Of a stretch of 64,000 nucleotides of DNA, positions 22,844-33,970 are shown one piece after another; the first letter of the stretch is position 1; every line of letters begins with the position of its first letter. The notes under the pieces were generated by a model, which was not told the DNA's origin, searched no databases, and was given only the letters and a program-made list of their open reading frames with translations. The DNA comes from Blastomyces gilchristii SLH14081 (lineage: Eukaryota; Ascomycota; Eurotiomycetes; Onygenales; Ajellomycetaceae). Location of the stretch: assembly GCF_000003855.2 (NCBI RefSeq), contig NW_003101678.1:310001-374000 (forward strand), given 5' to 3'. Position numbers and translations under genes: made by a program.

Positions 22844-24001
22844 TGACAAATGTGTCAAATGGCAGTGTAAAGGCTTAATTAATTCCACATAATACTGATT
22901 TTATAGTCACGCACCAATTACACTAGTTCAAATATAGTTAGTATATTGCTATATATGATTTAGTCAGTCTTGGCTTTCAGACTATGAGCTTCACTTCTCA
23001 CAGATCTCTCAACAAATACTAGTATTACTCTTCTGCTCTGAGTATAAAAATCTCTCTCAGACATAGAAATATAAAGTTTCTTTCTCTAAGTACAGTTTCA
23101 GAAGAGACTTTCTATGTACGGAGTATAAAGCTCTCAAATATAGATTCTTCAGTTATAAAACAGCTCTAAATATTAAAATTTTTGAGTATAAAGATCTCTG
23201 AATATAAATTTCTCTGAAAACTGATAAAGAGATTAAATTTACAGAGTAATCATATTTGAAATCAGAATTAAAATATTTAATAATCACATTATTAAATTAA
23301 TTGATCTCAATATATAATATTGAGATTAAATAGTAGTTTTATATAATTTTAATGAAATCTACTATTTATTCTTATTATATTTTTAATATGAAATTATAAT
23401 TTTCTGTAAGAAATTCTACTTTTTGTAAATTCTTTACTTTTATTTCAATCTCTTATATAATTAATAGAGTTAGCAGCTCATGACTATATACAATTTATAT
23501 AAACAGAAGTGTATAATTACTATTTACAAGTTCATAACTCAGGTTGAATACTATTATACATTTGATTTTTATATTTATCTTTTTATTATAAATACTTTTA
23601 GTAGTTATAAGTATATATTATGTTAAGCTGTGAATCTCTGAATAATTGTCTGTAAGCATTTATTTTTATATTTCAAGCTCTGTTAGTCAGTAATTATTTA
23701 TTATAATTAAAAAATATAATATGATAGAACTGAAGTGATGACTAGTCAGTAGTGTTATATAAAGATAGTTGTTTGAGAAGCTGTATAAGTAAGCTTGACT
23801 ATCTTACTTGAATAGTAAGCTCATGAGCTACAGAGTTATTATGAGAATATTATAGATATAGTACTTAGTATACTAAAAAGATTGTATAAGAAATGCAGTA
23901 ACTCTTATATATATTATCAGTCAGAAATAAATCACTGACTTCTTTGATAAAGAGTCAGCATCTAGCTATTCTATATAGATAATAAGCAGATACTCTTCTT
24001 C
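22844..24001. repeat. AT-rich, mutation-degraded flank of the transposon block
   Basis: Composition changes abruptly within about 50 bp of the PLD-like stop. From about 23,040 to 23,220 there is a degenerate repeat of units resembling GAGTATAAAGATCTCTGAA. A diverged MITE-like piece follows, then AT-rich DNA without coding potential up to the left TSD of Gypsy-A1 (TCTTC, 23,997-24,001). Confidence 0.7.
23240..23430 (-). mobile_element. Degenerate relative of the 506-bp hAT-like MITE
   Basis: By eye, the sequence from GTAATCATATTTGAAATCAG onwards parallels the right-end half of the MITE and hAT copies in reverse orientation (compare 33,478 and 56,492), including the following TAGTAGTTTTATA and TCTACT...ATTATATTTTT blocks. 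The terminal TAGACTG is not intact. An alignment would be needed to fix its limits. Confidence 0.45.
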
Positions 24002-24364
24002 TGTGGCGGGCTGCGCCCGATCAATCATATAGACTATTCTGTTACACTCCACAGATTCCAACCGCTCCATTCTCGAACGCGTACGCCCCGATTCTCGGCC
24101 ATTCTTGATCACCGATCCTCAGCCGCCACAAACATGTATGCTCCGATTCTCAGCCATTCTCAATTGCTGATCCTTGGCTGCTACTAACGTGTATAGATTC
24201 TTCCGCCCCGAAGCTCCACTGCATATATCACCACATATGTGTATAAATATTCACTTTAATCACTGATTCTCACACTTTCTCTTTCTTTTTCTTCTCTAAT
24301 GTTTTTCTCTTTGTTATATAAGACCTATATATTATACTGATCTATTCAGTGTAGGCCTCTTATA
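24002..24364 (+). repeat. Gypsy-A1 5' LTR (363 bp), lightly mutated
   Basis: Starts TGTGGCGGGCTGCG and ends GGCCTCTTATA. It keeps many CpGs that are lost in its partner at 55,846. It contains two tandem copies of an approximately 54-bp unit (around GATTCTCGGCCATTCTTGA and GATTCTCAGCCATTCTCAA), of which the Gypsy-A2 LTRs have only one. Confidence 0.9.
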
Positions 24365-24398
24365 CTAGAAAAACATTCATCATCTTCTCATTAGAAAT

Positions 24399-24591
24399 TG
24401 TGATTCAAAGGTTGCCTTTCAGCGTACGATTACAGGCGTACGCTGGCTTCTTATATATCATAATATCGTATGCTAAATTAATTAGTGGCCGCTATGGCCT
24501 CTTTACACTCATAAGCAAGTTCAGAAGCAGCTGTGTTATTATCTGACAGTCATATGTTCTTCCGAATCACTGTACATTCTTCTGAACCACA
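24399..24591 (-). repeat. Gypsy-B 3' LTR (193 bp)
   Basis: TGTGATTCAAAGG to GAACCACA. The last base is shared with the target site of the adjacent MITE. It is the 3' LTR because pol reads on the minus strand; the neighbouring purine tract on the minus strand is GAGAGGA. Confidence 0.85.
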
Positions 24592-24598
24592 TCCTCTC

Positions 24599-25104
24599 TA
24601 GACTGGCCGCCGGGACCATGAATTTCATGTTTGATCCCATTTGATCTGGTCCCATACATTTCTTGACGTGAATCCCGCTGGGACTGGCTATCAAAAAAAC
24701 ATGTAAAGTGACTATATATCAGATCTTAAAATGAAACCATGACTTGAAAAAAATAAGAAAGTGGTCTCATTTAGTCTCATTTAGTCTTATTCTTGGCATA
24801 AAGTTACTATTTTTAGACATTTTAAGGTTTTTTTTAGACTATTTTTAATTTTTTAAAAAGTAACACTTTTTGATAATACTCAAATAAGATTTAAAGTCAT
24901 TTAAAGCAATAAAAATAATTTAAATTAAGAAGTAGAAATCATGATCTTATTTGAAAAATGTGATAAGAGTAGACAGTAAGTTTCACTGAGATAGTATAAG
25001 ACTACTATCTAATGTTAAAACTGTGTAATGAGATTAGTTGAATTGATAATGAAACTATTAAAAAATCTGGTTCTGATCTCAGACACGGTCACACGGTCAG
25101 TCTA
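24599..25104 (+). mobile_element. MITE-1, 506-bp hAT-like non-autonomous element
   Basis: Ends are TAGACTGGCCG (left) and CGGTCAGTCTA (right), an imperfect 11-bp inverted repeat. The 8-bp duplication is ATCCTCTC (24591-24598) and ATTCTCTC (25105-25112), differing by one C-to-T. It has exactly the same length as MITE-2, no coding capacity, and shares both ends with the 5.8-kb hAT copies. It sits across the junction of the Gypsy-B polypurine tract and 3' LTR. Confidence 0.88.
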
Positions 25105-25112
25105 ATTCTCTC

Positions 25113-27850
25113 TCACTAGATTCAGTCATACTTACATGACTATGACATCTGTTCTAGCTTCATGTGGATTAGCGTGTTACTAGTGTTTATAATCTTGTAA
25201 TCTATCTCTGATTCAGCTAGTGTTCTGCATACATTCTTATAAAGAAACTTTCACTATATTACATTACTTATTCACTAACTTTTCTCATTCTTCAATCATC
25301 TTCTTCATCATCATTATTATTAAATGTTACTATCTTATTCAAGATTTCTATTTCTTCTTCTGTTCAACTCTTTTCATCTGTTTATCTATTATATTGTATA
25401 TGTTTCTGACAATGACTCTTCATTTCTATAATAAGCATTCTCATAGTGCTCATACTGAGCAGTTTATTAGCAGTAAGTATAATACATTATGAAACATGAT
25501 CAGAACTTGTTTATCTTCTAATAATTATCAGAATATACTATTATGAATGACATATCTTCTTCATCTTCTTATACATTCTTAATCTTTTTCTTCTCAGTGA
25601 GTTTCTGATTGTGTTTTCTGACACAATTTTGCATAAATACAGATACTGATATGTTATTTTTATTTATATAGAATTTTCATATATTAACAGATTTATATCT
25701 GCTGATAATAGTGAACTCAATATTAAATCATTGATTAAGAACTTGAAGAATGTAATAATGAAGAAATTGTTTATATTATGTGTGACTGAGTCTTCTACAT
25801 CTCTCTCTGCTCTCTCTGTTTCTTTCTCTACTGCTCTTTCTCAATCTTCTACACCTGTCTCTGTGTCTGATTCTCTCACTCTCACTATCTCTGTTCCTGT
25901 GACTCTTACTTCTGCTACTTCTGATTTTACTGTCTCTGCTTTTGTTATCAGCTCTCCCTGTTTCAAGGAGATGTTATATAGACTTAATAAATCATGTTTC
26001 TCAGTATATACACTTCTGTCCTTCTTACTGACTCTCAGAATAATTTATTATATAAAGACTGTGTATAACATGACTATCTGAAGCTTGATTATAGACACTG
26101 ATTATTATATTCATTTTAAATATTTATAATGAGATAATTATTTATTCATATCAGAGAATCATCTCTCTCTTCAACAGTATTGAGATTATAAGTCTTTTTC
26201 TTTTTCATCTTTTTCTTTCTGATACTGATTTTTCTATTCTTAGAGAAAATCATTATAAGTTTTACTGTGTATGAAGTTATAATGTTCACAGATATTAAGA
26301 AGCTTTTTATAACTGTAAAGTTCAATATTACAGAGATATCTACTCTAATGAATTTCTTCAGAATGATAGCTCTGTATCAGTCTATTCTCTAGTATCTGTC
26401 ATCTGACTTTGTGATGCAGACAAAAGATATCCATGTTTTCAGAAACAGGAATATGAATATCATACTCTTTTACACCTGCAGATGTGAGACTCATACATCT
26501 TATCTGAGCTGTTATCATGAGAATGAGCTGTTCATATACTGTGTTCTGCTTTCTGCATTTTCTTATGTCTCTCTCTCTCTTTCTGAGAAGCCTTGTGTGT
26601 GTTATAATTACATGTATAACTCTAAGATCAGTGAGTGTTTATTCAGTAACTATTCTTATCTCTGATTTTACAATTTTCATATGCTAACAATGATTCTTAG
26701 TTACTTCAGTGTCAGAGACTATTCTAATCAAAGATGATAACATCACTGAGACTATTCTCTCTCACTCTCAAGCTTCTTTCATCACTTTCTCTCTCTTCTC
26801 TGCAGAAAAGGTTGTACACACACTGAATTATAAGCATTTGACTCTGAGTGACTCTTATTGTTCATCTGATTCTGTATCTCTCTCTTTCATTTCTTCTGTC
26901 TCTGCTCTCTCTGCTCTGACTTCTGATTCTGTGAGTCTCACACTCTTCTTCAATTTTTCTATGCATATGTATACACATTTCTATATCAGCATTCCAGTCA
27001 ATCTTGTGATAAATGACATTAATGTTGTATACAGAGCAGTAGAGAAATCAGAGATGTGTATAATATTATTGTAAGAGTAGCTTGCAGCTCTTGAATCTCT
27101 TATGAATCTTGAGTTTTGAGATTTTCTTTATTTTTAATGTTTTTCAGGTGACATGGCATGAGAAATAGATTAAACATGTGATATATGAAAATGAATGAGA
27201 TGTGTATAATAATATTTGTCTTTTACAGCTGACTCTTATGATTGATGATCAATTTATTATCTCTTTTCTTTTCTTACACTTTTTCTTTATCTGCTAGTCA
27301 CTACTCTTACACAATCTCTATATAATACAGTGTTCAGTGACTAGGTTCAGCAGCTTTCATCTTTTGTGATTCTGTCTCATGTATTATACTGTCTCTTCTC
27401 ACCTGCTCAGATCACTACAGTGAACAGCTCATTGAAACTAATCTCATTCAATCTCTGAGTGTTCTCAGAGATTGAGATGACTTGATTTCATGCATTCACA
27501 GATGTTTCAGATAGTTCATTCTCTGTGATCTCTGTAATTGAACTGATGTAAACAGTTAAATTCAACTCTGAATTTCTTTTTCTTCTGTGATCTGACTCAC
27601 ATGCAAGTTTACTGCTTTAAGACTGCTCTTTACTATGTTGTGTCTGCTGTCTGCAGTATATTATCATACAACTGACTACAGTCTCATCACTTATTAAAGT
27701 GTGATGTTCACCTGATTTCTTTATTACTTTTCATTCTTTTCTTATAATCATGAAAAGATCAGAATAAGTGAGATTATCTGATTTGTAAGTGTCTATGATT
27801 TCTCTTATCTTATGAGACTTTTTAATTGTAAGTCTCTTCTTTTTCAATAC
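25113..27850. other. Gypsy-B region between pol and 3' LTR, function unclear
   Basis: About 2.7 kb that ordinary Ty3/gypsy elements lack. On the minus strand, frames are broken and no domain is recognisable. Plus-strand ORFs at 25,731-26,081 and 26,709-27,074 are Ser/Thr/Leu-rich and arise from CT-rich DNA; they are antisense to the element. It could be a long 3' untranslated region, a decayed extra ORF, or captured sequence. Confidence 0.55.
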
Positions 27851-30800
27851 TGACAATAGTGCTGTAGATAATCATAATTCACTCAGATCTTGTATCTTTA
27901 CTTTTATAAGTTATGAATCATTTATTAAGTTGTATAAGATCTGTTTCTCTGATTCTTTCAATGTGTATATTCTCAGAGAATGTGATTTGAGTATTTTATA
28001 TGACTCAAATCATCTAGATTGAAACTTCTCAGAACTCTCATTACATATGAGAATTTATATTCTCATCTTAAGACTCAATTCCTTAACTAGTGAGTCTTGT
28101 ATTCTTTTCAACTGAATTGCTTGATTCAGAAGTAACTTATTAGCTTTTGTATATGCATGACTGATCTCTTTCAATCTTGATTCTGTATCTGCAACTGTTG
28201 TGTCTGCAACTGCTATTTTCTTCTTCATCTTTTCTGAAGCATTCTTCAGAATGTGTGGATGTAATTCATACAACAGATAGAATAGTGAACACTTGAAGAC
28301 TGTATACTGCTGAATTCATGTGATTAATAGCATCTGACTGAGATATTCATTTCATAATCTTATAGGCTTGCTCACTAGATATTTTATCAGCATATTATTC
28401 AAGATTTCATTCAAGTATTTCATCTTCCTGTTCATTCACAGATGATATAGCATTGTTCTACAATATCTTGTCTGTAATTGATTCATGAAATGCCTCATCA
28501 CTTCTTCTATAAGGTTCACACTGTTATCAGTTAGAATCTCATGCAGCATTTCATAGTTGATATAGATTTCATCATGTAGAAACTTCATCATCATCTTCTC
28601 TGTCATCTCTGAAACTGCTTTTATAACTGACCAGTCAGTAGTATAATTAATAGCAGTGATTATTCATTGATTTTCACTTGATGTTTGCAGCAATATGTCT
28701 ATGAGATTCATCTCTCATTGTTCAAATGATTGTATTATACACTCTATCTGATATTATACTCTCTCACATTCTAATCCTTTCTTAGATTCTTTCATGATCT
28801 GATAATTCGGGCACTTATGAGTGTATATCTGAATGTCCTCAGCTATGCTTGACCAGTATACTCTTGATTTGAATACACTTATGAGTTCAGAGCTTTCTAA
28901 GTGACTGAATTCCTTGTGCATGTGAGTCATTAAGTCATGTCTAAATGAAGATTCTAGATAGAAAGCTTCTGTGTATTCTAGATTGTGATAAAGTATAATG
29001 TTATTTTTCAATTTTCTCAGCTTGAAGTTCAGAAGCATCTCTTCTACTACTCTTATAAGACACTTATTATCTGACATCTTATCATTCTTCAAGTGAGAGA
29101 TTATGATGTTCACTCATTCTGATTCCTTGCATCCTCTCAGCACATTTAATATAAATATTTCTTATGCCTGGTTCACAGAACTCTTACTTATGAAATCAGA
29201 TCTGTAACTGATTGCATCAGATATCACAGTATTTAATCTCTTTCAGTATTTAATATGAAGATTATACACTTAAAACTCTAAGATTCAACATGCTAAGTAT
29301 TTGAAAGATTTTATCATCAATTATAGATAGATAAGACTTTCATAATCTGTGATCATCATTATCATATATCTATTGTTGATATATCTATCTCATAACATCA
29401 GTGTGTGCTTGATTGCTAGCAATTCCTTTTCATACACTGAGTAATTGAGCTCAGTGTCTGATAGTTTTCTATCATTGTATATCACTGAGTGCAGCTTGTC
29501 ATTCTTACTCATCTGTAGAAGAGTGTCTCTGATAGCTCATTTAGATGCATCTGTCTTGATATAGAAAGATTTATCATAATCTGATTGAATAAGTACTGAG
29601 AATATTATTACATGTTCTCTCAGTGTGAGAAAAGCCTCTTTATACACAGTATTTCAGATAATTGAATGAAACTTCTTCTTTTGCAGATTTGTATTCATTT
29701 CTCTTAAGAGATCTGAGAGTGATGCAGATATTCATGTGAAATCCTTGATAAATCTGTGATAATATGAGACTAACTTAAGAAACTATTGTATATAATGTAT
29801 GTTTCTCAGCTGTGATCAATTCACTATGACATTCAATTTCTTCAGAATGAGATATATACAGTTATCACTCACTATATATTCTATGAACTTCAACTCTTCT
29901 GTTTCAAACACACACTTGATTGATTTGATATAGAGCTTATACTCTGTCAGAGTTATAAGCACTTCATTAAGATGCTTCAGATGTTCATCATATAAGTTTG
30001 AAAAGACTAGAATATCATTGAGATATACAAGATATGAGGTTTCATTCTGTTTATAAAGAATTGTATTCATCATCATTTGAAAGATAACAGATGCATTTGT
30101 CAGATTGAATGATATTATCAGAAATTCAAACTTCTCTTATTATATATTAAATATGATTTGCAGGACTGACAGTTCATCTACACAGATCTGCCAGTATTCT
30201 GAGAGAAGATCAATCTTTGATAGATATCAGGCATTTTCAACTGTATTCAACTGTTGTTAAATTCATGACAATGAATATTCATTCTTGATCATAAGCTTGT
30301 TAAGTGCTTGATAATCAATATACATCTGTCACTTCTTATCTGTCTTTTTCATGAATAGAACTGAAAAGCCTCACATGCTTGATAAGAGTCATATGAGACC
30401 ATATTCTAGAAGGTCTGTGATCTGATACTTCTGTTCTTTAAGATGTGTTTGTGACAGAGAGTATGCATTCTGATTGACTGATTTTGCATTCTTCATGTCA
30501 ATCTCATGTATGAATCCTTGTTTTAACAGTAATTCTGATGAAAGATCTGTTTAAAAGATCTTTCTATACTTCTTCAGAAGCTTCTTCATACACTTGTCCT
30601 TCTACATATCTTTTATCTTGATTTTCTCTACTTTTAAGTCCTGTATAACATACAAGATGCTTTCAGATGAGATCTTATAAATCATTCTCTTTGCTTATTA
30701 ATGTATAAGCAGATTTAACTCTTCTATATCAGAGACATGAAATGTCCTTCTCATATCAGTTAATAGGATTGTATGAACTGTTTTCTTTCTATCAGTTAAC

Positions 30801-31000
30801 TGTATATAACATGTACATCATTGAATCTGCAGATTGAATCTTTGAAATCAATTAAGTCTGAGAATAAGATTATATTTCATGTTCTGCAGCTCTCACACCC
30901 AAATATAGCAAGATCATTCTTCAAAGTGCAAGAGAACTCTTACTCTTGCAGATGATATCAAATATCAGTTATCAGATAATCTTATATATTAAGAATTCTT
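27850..31000 (-). pseudogene. Gypsy-B pol: RT, RNase H, integrase remnants
   Basis: Minus-strand order is RT then integrase. RT is visible at 29,816-30,076 with YLNDILVFS, the YxDD box with its first Asp changed to Asn. The integrase zinc-binding region is at 28,754-29,113 (H...H, then CPNYQIMK of the CxxC pair). The catalytic-core region follows at about 28,250-28,740 with DWS and LTDN positions, then a GPY/F-like module near 27,930-28,050 in which Trp and Gly codons are lost. Many Trp codons read TGA or TAG. Non-functional. Confidence 0.8.
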
Positions 31001-32983
31001 CACTCAGTGAACTTCTTTCAGTCTTCAGATTATATAATCATTAATATATTATATAGAAGCTTCTGTATCTGTTAATACTTTTACAGTCATCTCTCAATTC
31101 TTACTCAAGTGCTTCTTATACATTAACATTTCAGGCCTTAAGACATTGAGATGAGTGTTCACTTTATTCTTGTCTGCATCTCAGTCAGAAGCCTGCTTTC
31201 TCTTGATATTCACAGGATTCAGAGAATCATCTAACACAGATATCTCTTTCACTTTGAAGACTTTTCATAGAATATCAGTGAGTGTCTCTGAGCTCACTGA
31301 TTCTGCTAGTTTTTTAACTCTCTTACTTCTCTTGACTGTGCATGCTGAGTGTAATCTTTTGTATCATGATTTTAACATTCACAGTTGAAGCAAGCTTGAT
31401 ACTCATAATATCAAGGTTTTCACTCAGAGAATTCCTTCTTCAGAGAATTCAGTACTTTAGTGATGACATTCAGATCTAGATTCATCACATCTGAGTGTGT
31501 GACTTATATTATAGAAGTCTGATTACTCATTCTTTACTGAGATATACTCAATTGCAGTATTTTCTGTTACAATTGACTCACTTGTTTCTGTATAATGAGA
31601 ATATTATATACTTTCTTCACTGTGTCTGACTGTGAGAGCATTTTCATTTCACTCTCAACTCAGGCATAAGATCATGAATAAAGATCTGTAAATAGAAAGA
31701 TGTTAAAAACTCTTCATTCAATATAAGATAGTGTAAACTGAAGTGTGTGAAGTATGATATAAGATCACTCACTTATCTACACTCAGTGAAGTATTTGTAA
31801 TACTTATCTTATATATTCACTTTCTCAAAGTTGTGTAAGATTTATTTGAAAAACTTATTTCATATTTATAAGAATGAATATCACTCTGAGTCTGTAAGAT
31901 TCATCTTTTCATCAGTTATTTATAATGACTTTGCTTTTCTGTGTAGAAATGTGACAGATCTTAAGACTTATTGAAATTTCATTGACTGTCTGTCTGTGAG
32001 TTCATATTTGATCTGATAATATAATTGCATCTGACTTAGTCAGCTGATTACAGCATCATTTTTTCAGTTGTCATTGAAGCTTGATAACTCTGACAGATCT
32101 TCTGACTTGATATATCTCATACTTAGATTCTCATTCTGCACAGCAGTCTCTGATAATATGTATACTTCTGAAGAGATTGTGAATAATCATGATAAGATCT
32201 TCAGGTTCAGTGTAGTTATCTATCTGTATAAACATTCAATCTCTCACTGCAGGTCTAAGATCTGATTTTCTCTATTCTTATTAATGATGATGATTGCATC
32301 AGCAAAGCTCTTTATAGTAAATGCTTAATCTGCAGTGAATGTCAATTGTTGTTTGACTTCTGTCTCAGTCTGCCACTATGTACACAAGGCCTCAATCTTG
32401 TTTAGAATTCTTGTACATATATGAAGCTTCAATTTCAGTTCAGCAGTTTCAGTCACTTTTCTTACTACTTTAAGTAAACTCTCTGAGGGGTTCTGCATAT
32501 CTTCTGATTCAGATAGCAGAGAAGAGTGTTATTTATATCAGTTAGAAAAGATATTCATTTCAGTAGTTTCTCATTGATTATACAATGTCTATTATTATAT
32601 CATTATATTATTATATTACTATATCATTATGTTACTATATTATTATATGATTTCTGTTATCATTATACAACTCTGGTGATAGTCATTCTCTCTTTTATTT
32701 CTTTGAGTGAAGAGCAGTCTTCTTTGAATCTGGTTCATCACTCTTATTTCTTTTCTCACATCTCATTCATTCACATATATGGCATTCGCCTGGGTGTGGA
32801 GTTTTTCCTTAACAAGTGAAGCAGCATCAATCAGATGCTCTTTCACTCAGTGCTCTTCATACACTATCTTTTAAGATGTTCTAGAACTACACTGATATGA
32901 TAACTATAAATCACTTCATAGACAGAATTATCACACTCTGAAGAAGCCTGCACTTCTCATCAGTTTTTAGACATGCTATCAGA
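31000..32983 (-). pseudogene. Gypsy-B protease/gag region, heavily degraded
   Basis: The position between RT and the 5' LTR on the minus strand makes this the gag-protease part. Reading frames are too broken to show a zinc knuckle or protease motif reliably. A run of TATTATATCATT repeats lies at about 32,590-32,650. Confidence 0.5.
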
Positions 32984-33176
32984 TGTGATTCAAAGGTTGT
33001 CTCTCAGTGTATAATTACAGGTGTACACCGGCTTCTTATATATCATAATATTGTATGCTAAATTAATTAGTGGCTGCTATGACCTCTTTACACTTGTAAG
33101 CAAGTTTGGAAGCGGCCGCGTTATTATCCGACGGTCGTACGTTCTTCCGAACCACCGTACATTCTTCCGAACCACA
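32984..33176 (-). repeat. Gypsy-B 5' LTR (193 bp), mosaic mutation load
   Basis: Same length and ends as the partner LTR. The last 80 bp (about 33,100-33,176) keep CpG-rich sequence such as AAGCGGCCGCG and CCGACGGTCGTACG, whereas the left half is strongly C-to-T mutated. Confidence 0.85.
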
Positions 33177-33845
33177 AAATAATTATTCATCAAGAGATAT
33201 CTGAATGTATAACAATGTGTAAGAAATAGAGAAATAGTCAACAGTTAAACAGACACTGAGCTCTTAGATAGAAGCTTGCTCACCAGTCACTCTGACTCTG
33301 TAACAAGATCTTATGAAGAGAGTAAGATCTTATAAAGAGAATATTAGCAAAAGACCTGAAAGTTCTGACTCTCAGATGTATAAGATATTCATATAATTAC
33401 ACATTTAATAATTGATATAATTATATCTAATAATAATATAAAACTCTTAAATGTGAGTATAGATATAATGCTATAATTAGACTGACTATATAATCATATC
33501 TGAAATCAGAATCAAACTTTATAGTTATTACATTATCTAAAAGTATTACTTCTGATTATGATTTGTGTTCATTACATTGATTTCAAATCATGTTATTTTA
33601 AATATTAAAGATCTCAGATTCACTTTTCAAATAAAAATCTAGTCTCAGATAAAGAATATGTTTAAATTCTTAGTTATATTTTCATTCTGATCTCATTATT
33701 GAGAATGACATTAAATAAGATTATAAAATCACTTCTCACTTATATAATATCATAATATAGTACTCATTTATTGAAAATTTAATAGAGAGTGTTATTAAAT
33801 ATCATTGCTTTGTTAAACACAGATTATAATTTATATAATTTTAAT

Positions 33846-33970
33846 TATAAAAAAAATATAAAATATAAAAAAAAAATAAAAAACAAAAAATAAAACAAAA
33901 ACAAGAAAAAATCAGAATGAAAAAAAAAGAGAAAGAAAAAAAAAAAAATAAAAAATAAAAATAAAAAAAA
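33846..33970. repeat. A-rich low-complexity tract in hAT-2
   Basis: About 125 bp of nearly pure A with scattered T, C and G. It mirrors the T-tract of hAT-1 at about 45,903-46,130. Confidence 0.85.

Larger units (their letters stand above)
24399..33176 (-). mobile_element. Gypsy-B: second Ty3/gypsy family, inserted just inside Gypsy-A1
   Basis: Two 193-bp LTRs (24399-24591 and 32984-33176; TGTGATTC...GAACCACA) flank an internal region whose RT and integrase remnants read on the minus strand. The 4-bp duplication AAAT lies at 24395-24398 and 33177-33180. Joining the flanks restores the Gypsy-A internal sequence seen in Gypsy-A2 (ancestral CAGGAACAATTATTCATC; here TAGAAATAATTATTCATC). The length is 8,778 bp, or 8,264 bp without the nested MITE. 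A long stretch of about 2.7 kb separates the end of pol from the 3' LTR. Confidence 0.87.

Noticed and set aside
25731..27074. Plus-strand Ser/Thr-rich ORFs as secreted or cell-wall proteins
   Set aside because: They lie antisense within Gypsy-B, have no signal peptide, and come from CT-rich degraded DNA.
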